A DNA stretch of 64,000 bases from Nannochloropsis salina CCMP1776 (lineage: Eukaryota > Sar > Eustigmatophyceae > Eustigmatales > Monodopsidaceae), in NCBI GenBank assembly GCA_004565275.1, contig SDOX01000183.1, positions 228,192 to 292,191 of the forward strand. The letters are read 5' to 3'. How positions within the stretch are numbered: the stretch's first letter is position 1; every line of letters starts with the position of its first letter. Of the stretch, positions 53,829 through 64,000 are shown piece after piece. The position numbers and the translations under genes are program-made. Below the pieces are notes generated by a model. The model was given only the letters and a program-made list of their open reading frames with translations, ran no database searches and was not told the origin of the DNA.

Positions 53829-56480
53829 ATGATAATTTATTATGTCGTTTGCATTGAAGACTCGGGACCCAAGATCGAAGGCGCCGAAGGTCTTATTACA
53901 AGCACCCCAGCAGCGGCACACGTCTTTCAAGAGTGGGCAGGTGTAAAGGAGTTTCTTGCCACAAAGACCCGCAGTACTTTTTCCATTCGTCCCTTCTCCA
54001 ACCTCGAAGATGCTCAGGTATATGTACGCACTTTGAGATACCAGAAATGCGCCTCGACGGTAGTCGGAGAGGAAAATATCGCCACTGCAACCCTGGCGGC
54101 GCCATGTGAGGGTAGCACGAACATGTCTGCCGGTTGGATGCATTCACAGCTCGACAATATGTGCGCTGGAATAACTCTTGATGCATTACAATACAACGCG
54201 CTGGAGGAAGTCCTCCTGCGGCGAAGGAACATCTTCCTATCAGGGTCTGGCGGCGTAGGAAAAAGCTTCGTGACCAATTTAATCATCAACCTTTTGCGAA
54301 GACATCACGGACGTGCCTTTAGTAAAAAGGTGTGTATCACGGCAAGCACAGGAATCGCTAGCACGCACGTGGACGGAACGACTTTGCACGCGGCGACAGG
54401 CGTGGGCGTGCCCCGGTGTTGGGATCATTTCGGGCGCATGTTCTACCAGGATAAGGTGGTGGAGAGGCGGTGGAGCAGGCACTACGAGGTGTTGTTCGTG
54501 GATGAAATCTCCATGCTGAGTGGAGAGATGCTGGATGCACTAAATCGTATCGTCCAAAAGCTGCGTAGGAGCAAGGAGCCCTTTGGAGGGCTGCAGGTAG
54601 TATTTGTGGGGGACTTCGCCCAGCTGCCACCGGTCCCTGAGGACCCTAGCTACACCACCAGTGACTTTGTGAGGCGGCAAGACTGGGCCTTCGAAGGCCA
54701 CGAAGATTTCTGGCACATGCCTGTGATTAGCAGGGGCGCTCTCTTGAGCGATGCAGAGACACAGGGTCCAGGTGGGGAGCGAGGGCGTGTAGCCCCCCGA
54801 CGGGGAGCCCGGCAAGAAGTGCTTTTCTCCAACCGGGGGCTGGCATTCCAGTCTGACGCATGGTGGGATCTAGACATGCGCGTGATTGAGTTGAAAAAAG
54901 TGTTCCGACAGGACGACGCTCGCTTTATCGCTACCTTGAACCGAGTGCGAACCGGGCACACGACAGCCGAGGACTTTGACTGGCTCAATCAGGAGTTCTA
55001 CCACGCCCCGCTTCGACGGGAGCAGGCCCTCCAAGAAAGCGAACGGAAGTCAAGAGTACGGCCGCAGTTGAAGGACGAAGGAGGGCGCGAAGAGGAGAGC
55101 GAACAGAAGAAGAGGAAGCTGGCTTGGAAAACGGAAGGAGAGGACGGGCATGGCGTGTCCGCGAGTGGCGGCGGGCCGGCCTCGACGAGTTTAGGGGAGG
55201 CTGCACAGGCTAGCTTGAGGCAGACAGGCTCACTGGAAATGACACGGCCCGCTCCAGCCTGCCAAATAGCAGAGGAGCCTCTGCACCTGTACCCCGTGAA
55301 CGTGCTAGTGGAGCGCCGGAACCGGGTGATGCTGGACGGGTTGCCCACTCGGCTGGAAGAGTACGAGGCTCAGGACTTCGTCTGGCACGAGGACAGCGGG
55401 GTCATCCTCCGTCGCCAGGAGACCGCACAAGGTTACGACGGGCGGCAACGGCGGGATCTGGAATTATTGCTGGGAAATCACTTGTACTACAAGACGTGCC
55501 TAGCTGCAGAGAGAGTCAAGCTGAAGTTAGGAGCCAAGATCTTGCTCTTAAAAAACATAGATTTATTGGGGCCGCAGAAGCTAGTCAATGGAAGTGTTGG
55601 CGTGGTGGTGGAGTGGGCATCGGAAGGAAATCCTTTTTTTGACCAGGACACATCGGGCGTCGCAGCGGGAGCTGCCGGAGGGGAATTAGAGGAAAACTTG
55701 AGGGAGCCTAGCCCGGCCCCGCACGCTGTCGAGACGCGTCCTCTTTCCTCCGAAAATGAGACTGATAATAAAAGGAGCCTTCATTGCTATAAAGAGAGGC
55801 TCGTAGAGGCGTGGTACACAGCCAACAAGAGCCGCATTCCGGTTGTTCTCTTCAGCAACGGCCGCAAGAAGGCAATCTTCCCCGAGCTTTTTTCGGAGAC
55901 AATCGTCGGCGTCGGATGTACGTGCCGCCTACAGCTCCCTTTGATGATCGGTTTCGCTATTTCTATTCACAAGTCTCAGGGGATGACCCTGCAAGAGGCT
56001 TTGGTGGACGTTGAGCGGTGCTTCGACGGAGGCCAAACATATGTGGCGCTCAGTCGGGTTGGACCCCGCGCGGGCCTTCGATTAGCCCAGCGTCTGAGCT
56101 ACTCCAATGTTAAAGTGAATCCTACTTTCCTCCTCTGGCACAATCTGCACAAAACAATGGTGACGCGTCGCAGGGAAGTTCTGGCGATGCTTGAAGCGGA
56201 GGGCGATTCCGGAGCGGTCACGCACGCGGGAGGTTTGGGCCTGAAAGGGCTGCATCAGGAAGCAGTGGCCGTCTTGATGGATTCGACCAAGCGCGCGGAG
56301 ACACCAGTCGCCTTGAAGCGGGCGTGGGCATCCTTGAAGAAGACGTTGGACCAGCTAAAGCCTGGGAGGAATCTGCAAAGGCAGGACGTGGACATCCTGC
56401 ACTGGCAGATGTTGGACTGGTGGAGGCCGGGAAATGCCCGGACTATGGAAGCAATTTATAATGTCAGACACTCCTTATAG
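53829..56480 (+). CDS. PIF1: PIF1-like DNA helicase with an RNase H1-N/viroplasmin-like N-terminus
   Basis: Superfamily 1B 5'-3' helicase; PIF1 enzymes act on G-quadruplexes, telomeres, Okazaki fragments and mitochondrial DNA. Single exon, 883 aa. Walker A FLSGSGGVGKSF near residues 136-147, Walker B VLFVDEISML, QVVFVGDFAQLPPV, and C-terminal GFAISIHKSQGMTLQEAL then YVALSRV are all present, so it should be active. A long acidic insertion splits the domain at about 400-480. Residues 1-70 are unusual: IIYYVVCIED at the start, then VFQEWAGVKEFLATKT and IRPFSNLEDAQVYV follow the pattern of the RNaseH1 N-terminal (viroplasmin) fold, which binds RNA-DNA hybrids. An in-frame stop just upstream supports the start at 53829. 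Confidence 0.92.
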   Translation: MIIYYVVCIEDSGPKIEGAEGLITSTPAAAHVFQEWAGVKEFLATKTRSTFSIRPFSNLEDAQVYVRTLRYQKCASTVVGEENIATATLAAPCEGSTNMSAGWMHSQLDNMCAGITLDALQYNALEEVLLRRRNIFLSGSGGVGKSFVTNLIINLLRRHHGRAFSKKVCITASTGIASTHVDGTTLHAATGVGVPRCWDHFGRMFYQDKVVERRWSRHYEVLFVDEISMLSGEMLDALNRIVQKLRRSKEPFGGLQVVFVGDFAQLPPVPEDPSYTTSDFVRRQDWAFEGHEDFWHMPVISRGALLSDAETQGPGGERGRVAPRRGARQEVLFSNRGLAFQSDAWWDLDMRVIELKKVFRQDDARFIATLNRVRTGHTTAEDFDWLNQEFYHAPLRREQALQESERKSRVRPQLKDEGGREEESEQKKRKLAWKTEGEDGHGVSASGGGPASTSLGEAAQASLRQTGSLEMTRPAPACQIAEEPLHLYPVNVLVERRNRVMLDGLPTRLEEYEAQDFVWHEDSGVILRRQETAQGYDGRQRRDLELLLGNHLYYKTCLAAERVKLKLGAKILLLKNIDLLGPQKLVNGSVGVVVEWASEGNPFFDQDTSGVAAGAAGGELEENLREPSPAPHAVETRPLSSENETDNKRSLHCYKERLVEAWYTANKSRIPVVLFSNGRKKAIFPELFSETIVGVGCTCRLQLPLMIGFAISIHKSQGMTLQEALVDVERCFDGGQTYVALSRVGPRAGLRLAQRLSYSNVKVNPTFLLWHNLHKTMVTRRREVLAMLEAEGDSGAVTHAGGLGLKGLHQEAVAVLMDSTKRAETPVALKRAWASLKKTLDQLKPGRNLQRQDVDILHWQMLDWWRPGNARTMEAIYNVRHSL

Positions 56481-56887
56481 ATATCCCCATGTATCTACCA
56501 AGATGTGCGGTGCGTCCGAAAACACATTAGAGTAAAGGTTTCGCATGTTAAAATTATATTGTGTGGGATTTCCGCGGTTTGTGTAGACAACACGGTGATA
56601 AATCCGTATCACGCGCCAACTTTTGCTTATTCTAGTCGAGAGCGTAGGTCATGTTTTTGTGTGTCTTCAATGCACGTTTCAGGATGTACATGAGCCACAT
56701 TTATGTTATGTATGATGCTTTTCCGCAATAAGAGACTGCTAGTGCCTTGAATAAGCACGGGTAAAACAGAGTAATCAAATGAAACGACCAAATTTCCATT
56801 CTAATGCTACAATGCTTCATTTAGGATTTCTGTTCAGTGCCTAGAAGAAATCGGTCATGATAAACTCTGCGCTCACTTTCCAATGGG
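56481..56887. other. Convergent intergenic region
   Basis: About 400 bp, AT-rich, between the PIF1-like stop and the stop of the hydroxylase-like gene. Nothing recognised beyond likely 3' UTRs. Confidence 0.35.
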
Positions 56888-58779
56888 TCACTGAAACGCA
56901 CTTATAAACTTGTCCAACTCCTCAGTGTGCCCTCCTACAGCCACACCGGCCTCGACATACTTCGGTCGAACCAGATCCATGATAAGTACTATTCTTGATT
57001 CTGTCGGGTGTAGATTAAAGGCCTTGTGTACTTTGGAGTCGTCGAAGACGATAAAGTCCCTCTCACGATGACACCGCACTTCTCCCTCCACCCATGTCCC
57101 GCAGGAACCAATACCGTTTGAGCCTGGAGGAGGGGCCACCAAAGTCAAATGCACGCGCAGGACGTGATTGGCCAGATCTTCCCAGCCTGTGTGGGCGGAA
57201 AGCCGCGTGTCGGGGCCGAGGCGAGAGAGTAAGGCGGTGCGCAGGGCGGGCCTCAGGCTCTGAAGGACCTGCACGATGGCTGGACACCGGGCGCAGGTGC
57301 TAGGGATCCACTTGGAGGCGCCCGGGTCCGTCGCGGGGAAGGTGTGCAAGAATGGAACGACGCGCCAGTCGTTCTCCATCCCCCCGTCTCGGAAGTGGTA
57401 CTCTGGCCACGGGGTCCAGGAGGAGACGCCCGCGGCTTCGGCCCTCAAGGTGTCAAAATTCTCGAGCAAAAGGCGGAGAGCAGGGTAGTGCCGGCGCCAG
57501 TCATCGTAATAATTAGGGAGGTGCAAGGAACAAGTACTGGGGGTCGGGGGTTGGAGGTAATCCCAGTCCTCGGCGGACAGGACGGGGGCGCCAGAAGCGG
57601 GGACCCGGGAGACGGCAGGGCTGTGGGAAGCATGGCTCCCTGAGACGCCCGGGGCATGCAAGTCCAGGTACAAGGATGTCTCGAGGAGATGAAGAAGACG
57701 CATCCGACTGTCTAGCGTGGGGTTGTTCGACGGGCTTGTGGTTGCCTCAGGTTCAGTGGAGCTCGCAGCTGGGCTGTGGCGCTGTAGCTGGACTAGACCG
57801 AATGTGCCGCCATTGCTGTCGGGTGAGTTGCCCACGCTCCCCAAGACACACGGCCCACGTTGCCACACTTTGTCCGGTGTCAACTGCCGTAGTGTAACGA
57901 TTCGCAAGCCTGCATCTTCATGTAAGGGGGAGGAGGAGAAGGAGGGAGCCAGCAAGAGGTTAAAGGTCTCCTCTATGGCGACCAAGACGTCTACAGTCAG
58001 GTACCCTGGAATCACGACGCAGAACAAGGAGGGCATCAGTTTGTCGGCTGTCAGATAAGATGCGAGCTGAGTGACAGAGGAATGCAGAGCTCCAACCGAC
58101 GAATCCTTCACTCGAAAGACGACACAATCCAGAGCTCCGGGACGCAGGGGCAGGGTGGCACTTTCATTGCAGTATAGCATGGTCTCGCATGATGTCGGTT
58201 TTAATAGGCCAATGCTCCCCATGGTAATTTCATTGGTACAGAGAGGGTGGATATGTATGCCTAGTCGGACACAAGCGGCAACGGCGGCGTTCTTCCGATC
58301 CTGGGTGGACCTACAGGTATCCTGGCTGTCCACGACAAAGAGAGTGAAGAGGCTGGATGCGTGCTTCAAAGGTAACCACCCCACACAAGGTCGACAGAGA
58401 GAGAGAAATTCCTTGATGTCGGAGACAGGTAGCAAGTGCCATGCCAATTGTGGCATTTGCTTGCTGTTGATAGGGGGAGAGTCGAATGCAAGCCCCTGTG
58501 AAGGGAATGCTAGAATTGGAGAAGACAGGGTCAACAAACCACTTCGGGCGAATTAAAATGAATCGCATTCCTCGAGGTTTTCAGAGAAGTGCAATTGGGA
58601 GCATTTGAATCCCGTTGTGGCCAGGAAAAAGCTCTCATGACAATTATGAAAACGTGTTTGCCTGCGGCGGTCTCGGTACCCGCCCCATCGCCCAAAGCGG
58701 ACAGCGATATCACCTGCCTGATATCATCTGCCCCGTCTCTGTCCTCTTCATCCCGCCCCCCTGATTGGCGCAAGACCAT
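56888..58779 (-). CDS. Aspartyl/asparaginyl beta-hydroxylase-domain protein
   Basis: The C-terminal ~170 residues form the Asp_Arg_Hydrox fold, Fe(II)/2-oxoglutarate oxygenases that hydroxylate Asp/Asn in proteins. Signature: TRLSAHTGWEDLANHVLRVH with the first Fe-ligand His, then LTLVAPPPGSNG, WVEGEVRCHRERDFIVFDDS, and KVHKAFNLHPTESRIVLIMD with the second His and the 2OG-binding Arg. The first ~300 residues (CVGWLPLKHASSLFTLFVVD; IPGYLTVDVLVAIEETFNLL) are unrecognised. The main exon is 58495-56888, entered through CCCTTCACAG in phase 0. A first exon 58779-58714 (22 codons, GTGATA donor) is tentative; otherwise the Met at residue 28 of the open frame (MPQLAWHLLPVSD) may start the protein. No signal peptide or membrane helix, unlike animal ASPH. 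Confidence 0.8.
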
Positions 58780-58946
58780 CCAAAAATTGGGAACATCCTC
58801 CTTAAGAAATAGGGAAGTGGCGGATAGCTTGCTTTGATTTGCTGGCTCATAATATTCTTTAAGCAGGGCTCAAAATCTTCAAATAGCAACAAGAAGCGCG
58901 TTCTTCATCCTCAGCAAAGCTTTTCCAGCCGGCCTGGGGCGGCCTC

Positions 58947-61900
58947 ATGCGACGCAGCCACGCACCCTCCCTTAAAAAGCTGCCGGACAGCGGTCATCGT
59001 TTTTCCAGTTCTAGTGGGGTCGAAAATGCAGGAAACAGAGATGCAGGAGCCCAAAGCGGTCCGAGCGACGGAAAGCATGCTGGCGCAATAACGGGAGAAA
59101 GCATCGTGGCAAGGCGCAATGCTGCCGCTGTGGCTTCGGGCAAATGTATTGTCTCACGGGAGCCGCTCACGAATTGGCTCATGGTGCAGCAAGGGCGGCC
59201 TGTTACCAGCAAGTTTGTCTCGCCGTGCACTTCGCGCTCGTCCGACAGTGACGAGCTTTTCAAGAAAAAGTCTCTTGGAGTGCGCAAGCCTCATGCGCAC
59301 ATGTTCATTAAATCCACGGGGGTCCCCGGGATGACGAAGTTTCAGCCTGTATTGCAAGATATGACGAATTTGGACGGAAATGAAGCTTTGAGGCTGGGCG
59401 AGGCGGAGGGGGACGTGTTGCCGTCAGAAGGGACGGAGGCGAAGGCGCTTGAAGAAGAGCCAACTTGGGAGCCCCTGGTCTTGTGGGAGGGCGAGGTGGA
59501 GAACGACGAGGGACAAAAAGTCACGCACCGCATTCAGGTGGAGGACCGGCTCTGCAAGGTCCTGCGGCCCCACCAACGGGAGGGAGTCCACTTCGTCTTC
59601 GAGTGCCTGACCGGGCTACGCGAGGGCTTTGAAGGGCAGGGGTGCATCCTCGCCGACGACATGGGCCTTGGGAAGACCCTCCAGTCCATCGTGGTGCTTC
59701 ACACCCTCCTGAAAAAAGGCTTCAAGCCGGGCGAGCGCGTCGCGCGGAAGGCGTTGGTGGTGACGCCCACGAGCCTGATCAAAAACTGGGCGAACGAGAT
59801 CGCCAAATGGGTGGGCGACGACCCGGACCTCCAGGTGGTGGCCGTCACGGAGTCGGGGAAGAATATCAAGATCGAGATAAACCGCTTTCTCAGCAACCCC
59901 AGGAATCGCGGTAAGGGCGGGCGGAAGGGAAGACCAAGGGGGTCGAGGCAGGGGAAGGCTTGCGGTAGCTGTAGTACTCGATTGCCATCAGGATGGGTTT
60001 CATTGAAAGAGCTGATTTTAATTTTCCATTTGGAGAACAAAGCATGCTAGCCCTAACAAAAATATTGCGGCACAAAAGGGAGGATTGTAGAGACACGAAG
60101 GGGGGTGTCCTGGATCGATCTCTCCAGCTAGGTCTCGCAAATACTGGGATAGATCCTCTCCGCGAGGTTTTCCTCGCTCCATGTTGAGGCTGAGACCATG
60201 CACTTCTGTCGCTGCTGATAGTCTGTCATGACATTGTATGCGTCCTTTCTCATCGATATTCCCCCTGATATCACATTTGCCCACGCTCTTCCCCATTAGT
60301 CTTGATCATTTCCTATGAAACCTTCCGAGGCCACGCCAAGAGCTTCCCGGCGGGTTGCGCGGGTTGCTGTGATATCCTTATTTGTGACGAGGCCCACCGC
60401 TTGAAAAACGCGGAGACTGCCACGAATCAAGCCCTGGCCAAGTTGCACTGCCGGCGTCGGGTGCTCCTGTCGGGCACACCTTTACAGAATGACTTGAACG
60501 AGTTTTACGCCATGGTGGATTTCACCAATCCTGGAATCTTGGGCACGCCGGCTCAATTTCGGAGACAGGTGGTGAGGCACGTTCTCGCCGGCAGGGAACC
60601 TGACGCAACAGATGCAGAGGTTTTAAAAGCGCAGCGTTGCCAGTACGATATGTCGACCTTGGTGAACCATTTCATTTTGCGGAGAACGAACACCCTGAAC
60701 GCTCAGCACTTGCCTGCGAAACTGGTACAGGTGGTGTGCTGTCGTCTGACCCCTCTGCAAAAAAATGTGTACAAGCACCTCTTGTCTTCCAAAGAAATCC
60801 GTCACATTTGTGAGGGGAAGCAAACAAACATTCTGTCCTCGATCGGCGCACTGCAAAAGCTGTGCAACCATCCCATGTTGCTGCAGGAGTGCTCGCCCTC
60901 CTCATCGTCTTCGAGGGGGGGACCCGCGGTCAATTACGGGGGAGGAGGAAGTAATAAAGGGCAGGGCATTGGGCTGCCAGAAATCGCCCACCTTCTCCCT
61001 CCGCCGGTAAGCAACGTGCGAAGTGCTGGCGCTGGAGAAAGGGGGGCCCACCAGCGAGTGCAAGCGGACATGTCTGGTAAAATGCTTGTCCTGGAGCAGT
61101 TGATGCAGCAAATGCGGGCGACGGGGAAGGAGCGTATCGTGGTGGTATCGAACTACACGCAGACGTTGGACATGATCGGGCGTTTGTGCAACTGGCGAAA
61201 TTGGCCGGTCATCCGCTTGGATGGGAGCACAAACGTGACAAAACGGCAAAAGCTCGTGGACATCTTCAATGACGTGCACTCGAACTCATTTGCTTTTCTC
61301 CTTTCCTCAAAAGCGGGAGGGTGTGGCATCAATTTGATCGGCGCAAATCGACTTGTCTTATTTGATCCCGATTGGAACCCCGCAGTGGATAAGCAGGCGG
61401 CAGCCCGAGTCTGGCGGGAGGGACAACAGCGTCGTTGTTTTATCTACCGATTTGTCAGCACCGGGACCATTGAGGAAAAAATTTTCATGCGTCAGTTGTC
61501 CAAAGAAGGCTTGCAATCCATCGTGGATGACAAAGAGGAGGTAAATTCCCTCTCCTCAAAAGATCTGCGCCAGCTTTTCAGGTTTGATGAGACGACGGTA
61601 TCAGACACTCACAAAAAGCTTGCTTGCAAGCGTTGTCCAACGGCGGCTCTGCAGGGAGGGACGGGAGGGGCCGAGGAAGCAGCAGCAGGTGTCGGGCTGA
61701 ATAAGGCGCAATGCGAGGCTGTGCGTGGCTTGGTCGTAGAGTTGCAGGACGGGTCCTTAATGCAGGCAGTGAGCAATGACCTGAACGAGCTGGTTGCTCG
61801 GTTGCCGGTTGAAGAGAGGGTAGAGCTCCTAAACTGGGCGGAGGTTCTCCGCAGGTTGGACGACGGAGAGTACGCGGACTTGCCTGCTTTCACCAAACAC

Positions 61901-63779
61901 ATGCGCAGACAGCTTACAGCGGTTGATAAAGCGGTTGCAAAGGCGGCGGCAGATTGTGCTGCCAGTGGCGCGGCTGGTTCACGCAATGATACGGAGGGCT
62001 CTGGAGAAGGGAGAGGAACAGACTTAGCACAGCTGCAAACGGGACTATACCGCTTGAGCACCGCGTTCGAACGACAATGGAGGGCGTTGGCCCCGACTTT
62101 GTTGTCATTAAGGTATCAAAGTAATGAGGAGAAGAAGGAGGAGGAGGTGGCAATGGACAGAGCGAAACCTGCGAAGGTCGATATGACGGCGTCTTCTGCA
62201 GCGGAAGAGAATCGAGTAAAAAAGGGTCTGGAAGAACAAGAAGAGACGGTGGAGGAAGGAAATCGCTTCCAAGCCCAGGTCGGGATGCCACTTGAGGAAG
62301 ATTTGAACAATTGGAGCCACCACTGGAACGTCGAGACGGTGGACGACCCCGTCTTCAGGGAGGCGATGCTGGGCCTGGGGACAGACATGGATGTAGTTTC
62401 CTTTGTCTTCGGTCTGGAAGTGACCTGGAGCCTCCTGCAGCAGTACCCGCAACCCGAAGTCAAGCGGAGAGAGCGGCCGGGGGGTGAGTCGGAGGAGGAG
62501 GAGGACAAGGGAGAAAGCAGCGGGGATGATGCTGGCAGTGACGAGGCCAAAGGGGGTCAGGACGGTAACAGCGAGGATGACGCGGACGGGTCAAGGAGCG
62601 GAAGTGAGATGGAGGATACTGAGGGGCAAGAAGCAAAGTCCGACGTCGTGTATCGTCGTGGCCGTCTTGTAACGCGTAAGCAGCGAGGGAGGCCACAAAA
62701 ACTGGTGAAAGAAGACAAGTCCTTTCCATCAGAAGCGATTTCTCGCGGCAAGGAAAAGGGAGAACAAAAGAAAGGCGAGAATGTGGCGGTCGAGGACGAG
62801 GACGAATCAAGCGACTCGTCCTCCTCCAAATCTTCAGTGGCAAGTTCATCGTCGTTTAAGAACAGTGAGGAAGGCTGGATAAAATCCCCGGGAAAAGATT
62901 TGGATGATACTGAAAGCGAGCGCGAGGTTGAAGACAAAAGGGGGAAAGAGGAGGCTATGAAGCGGGCCAAGACGACTCGGACAACACATCCGCGAGACCA
63001 GGATATGAAAGATGTTCTTTGTAAGTAACCTTGTCATGCCTTTTGAAAAAAAACGTCTGCATCTAATTGAGGGGGCTATTTCATGCATTTACCTCATAAT
63101 CCTTCTTCTTTTCTTGTCTGCTGCAGTGCTATTGACTGATGACGAGAGCAGCGCCGCGGAGGACGGGGAGGATGACGATGGGGACGAGGACACTAAGAGG
63201 AGCGTGAATGCAGCAACCGGTGAAGTTGAGCAAGCAGACAAGGGCCCTGACGCAAAAAACGACGAAAAAGGAGAGGATGGACAGGGGCGACATCATCTGT
63301 CACTCGAGGCGCAAGTGTATGAAGAGGAAATGGCTTTCATGGATTCAACGGGATGCGGAGACGATGATTACGACTTCCAGGCAACTTCAGAGAAGGAGGA
63401 TGAAGCTTTCCTGACGGCAAAACGGAGCCGTAACAAATCTGCTGTAAAGGTGTTGGAGGGGGGAAATGACAAAATAGACGAAAAAAGGGAATCGGAAGGA
63501 ACAGGAAGAAAACGAGCGGCTACCCTGAGCCCGCAAAAAATGAAGGGCCATAAGAAGGCATCAGGAAGGTCAAACGAACAAGAAAAGTATTCCAGCCAAG
63601 GAGGCACTGAATCTACTGCCTGGGCGTGCCCGGCTTGTACATATGAAAATTCCTCTCGGAGGAAGAAGTGTGAGGTCTGCCACGCGGAAAAAAAGCTCCT
63701 CACGAGCCATAGTCGTCGGAGCCGTGGATCCTCCCAATCTTCCGCCTCACCAGGAGAGGATATGGATCCTAGCCCTTAA
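58947..63779 (+). CDS. RAD54: RAD54 SNF2-family recombination motor with acidic tail and RanBP2-type zinc finger
   Basis: dsDNA translocase that helps Rad51 in homologous recombination. Exons 58947-59910, 60300-63020 and 63127-63779 join in phase (about 1445 aa; human 747). The start MRRSHAPS equals the human RAD54 start MRRSLAPS. LRPHQREGVHFVFECLTG, ATP loop ILADDMGLGKTLQS, VVTPTSLIKNWANEIAKW, DEAHRLKN, LSGTPLQNDL, IRLDGSTNVTKRQKLVDIF and AAARVWREGQQRRCFIYRF cover all SNF2 motifs. After residue about 750 the sequence diverges: a helical region (VELLNWAEVLRRLDDGEYAD), then long Glu/Asp/Ser tracts, and near the end WACPACTYENSSRRKKCEVC, a RanBP2/NZF zinc finger (WxCxxC...N...CxxC) of the kind that binds ubiquitin or RNA. 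Core call certain; tail role unknown. Confidence 0.96.
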
Positions 63780-64000
63780 TGACTATCCTGTATCTGAACA
63801 CTAAATGTGGAATTACTTAGTGGGTGGTGTTTGTTCGTCTGAACTGGTACTGGCAAATTTAAAAGGGCCAGAAAGTAGTGAGAGTACATACATGAAGAGT
63901 AAAAAATGAACTGAGTCCCGGGATCAAAAATCAAAAGGGCCTTTTTATTTCCATCATACATAGTTGTAAATGTAAATAATTCGAAGGAGGAGGCGTCCTG

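Noticed and set aside
53829-56480. PIF1-like gene beside repeats considered as a Helitron
   Set aside because: No Rep/HUH nuclease domain precedes the helicase, and no Helitron-type 3' hairpin with CTRR end was noticed nearby; it reads as a stand-alone host helicase.
1-64000. tRNA, rRNA and snRNA genes
   Set aside because: I looked for tRNA B-box-like GTTCGAA sites (for example near 30055 and 32005) but none sat in a cloverleaf-compatible context. A tRNAscan/Infernal run would be decisive.

Overview
This window looks like nuclear DNA of a photosynthetic stramenopile with a secondary (complex) plastid, most likely a eustigmatophyte such as Nannochloropsis/Microchloropsis. The organism is inferred, not proven. 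Evidence: the gene content is eukaryotic (cytosolic SerRS, RPA1, RAD1, RAD54, PRP40, UTP4, a DENND4-type protein). Spliceosomal introns run GT...AG, often GTAAGT/GTGAGT/GTACGT at the 5' end and with a pyrimidine-rich tract before the AG. At least four gene products start with an ER-type signal peptide followed by an A-F cleavage motif, as in heterokont plastid preproteins. A TLC-type ATP/ADP translocase and a plastid MEP-pathway enzyme (IspD) are also present. Genes are densely packed, mostly single-exon or with a few short introns, and lie on both strands.

Layout. 1-10 kb: METTL21-like methyltransferase (+), SerRS fusion (-), plastid membrane protein (+), plastid Rdx/SelW-like protein (-), IspD (-). 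10-20 kb: RPA1 (+), dihydroorotase (+), a very long DENND4-like Rab-GEF (-). 20-30 kb: six-exon RAD1 (+), a poorly resolved minus-strand exon pair, cyclophilin (+), a divergent tubby-like protein (-), phosphopantetheinyl transferase (+). 30-43 kb: plastid Pro/Ala-repeat protein (-), AGC kinase (-), an unrecognised five-exon gene (-), ATP/ADP translocase (-), PRP40 (-). 43-49.6 kb: UTP4 with a reading-frame break in a G run (+), F-box/WD40-like protein (+), small Zn protein (-). 49.6-53.8 kb: a gene-poor, lower-GC, repeat-rich accessory stretch with decayed tandem repeats and a possible mobile-element coding remnant. 53.8-64 kb: PIF1-like helicase (+), aspartyl/asparaginyl beta-hydroxylase-like protein (-), RAD54 with an unusual acidic zinc-finger tail (+).

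There is no operon logic; neighbours are functionally mixed. Themes that recur are genome maintenance (RPA1, RAD1, RAD54, PIF1), plastid supply (IspD, translocase, several preproteins) and RNA/translation (SerRS, PRP40, UTP4). The most novel-looking item is the SerRS carrying two WHEP domains and an eEF1B-beta/GST-C-like domain at its C-terminus, an arrangement that suggests docking into a multi-synthetase or elongation-factor complex. No rRNA, tRNA or CRISPR feature was recognised. All exon models were joined by eye from splice signals, phase and family similarity, without transcripts.
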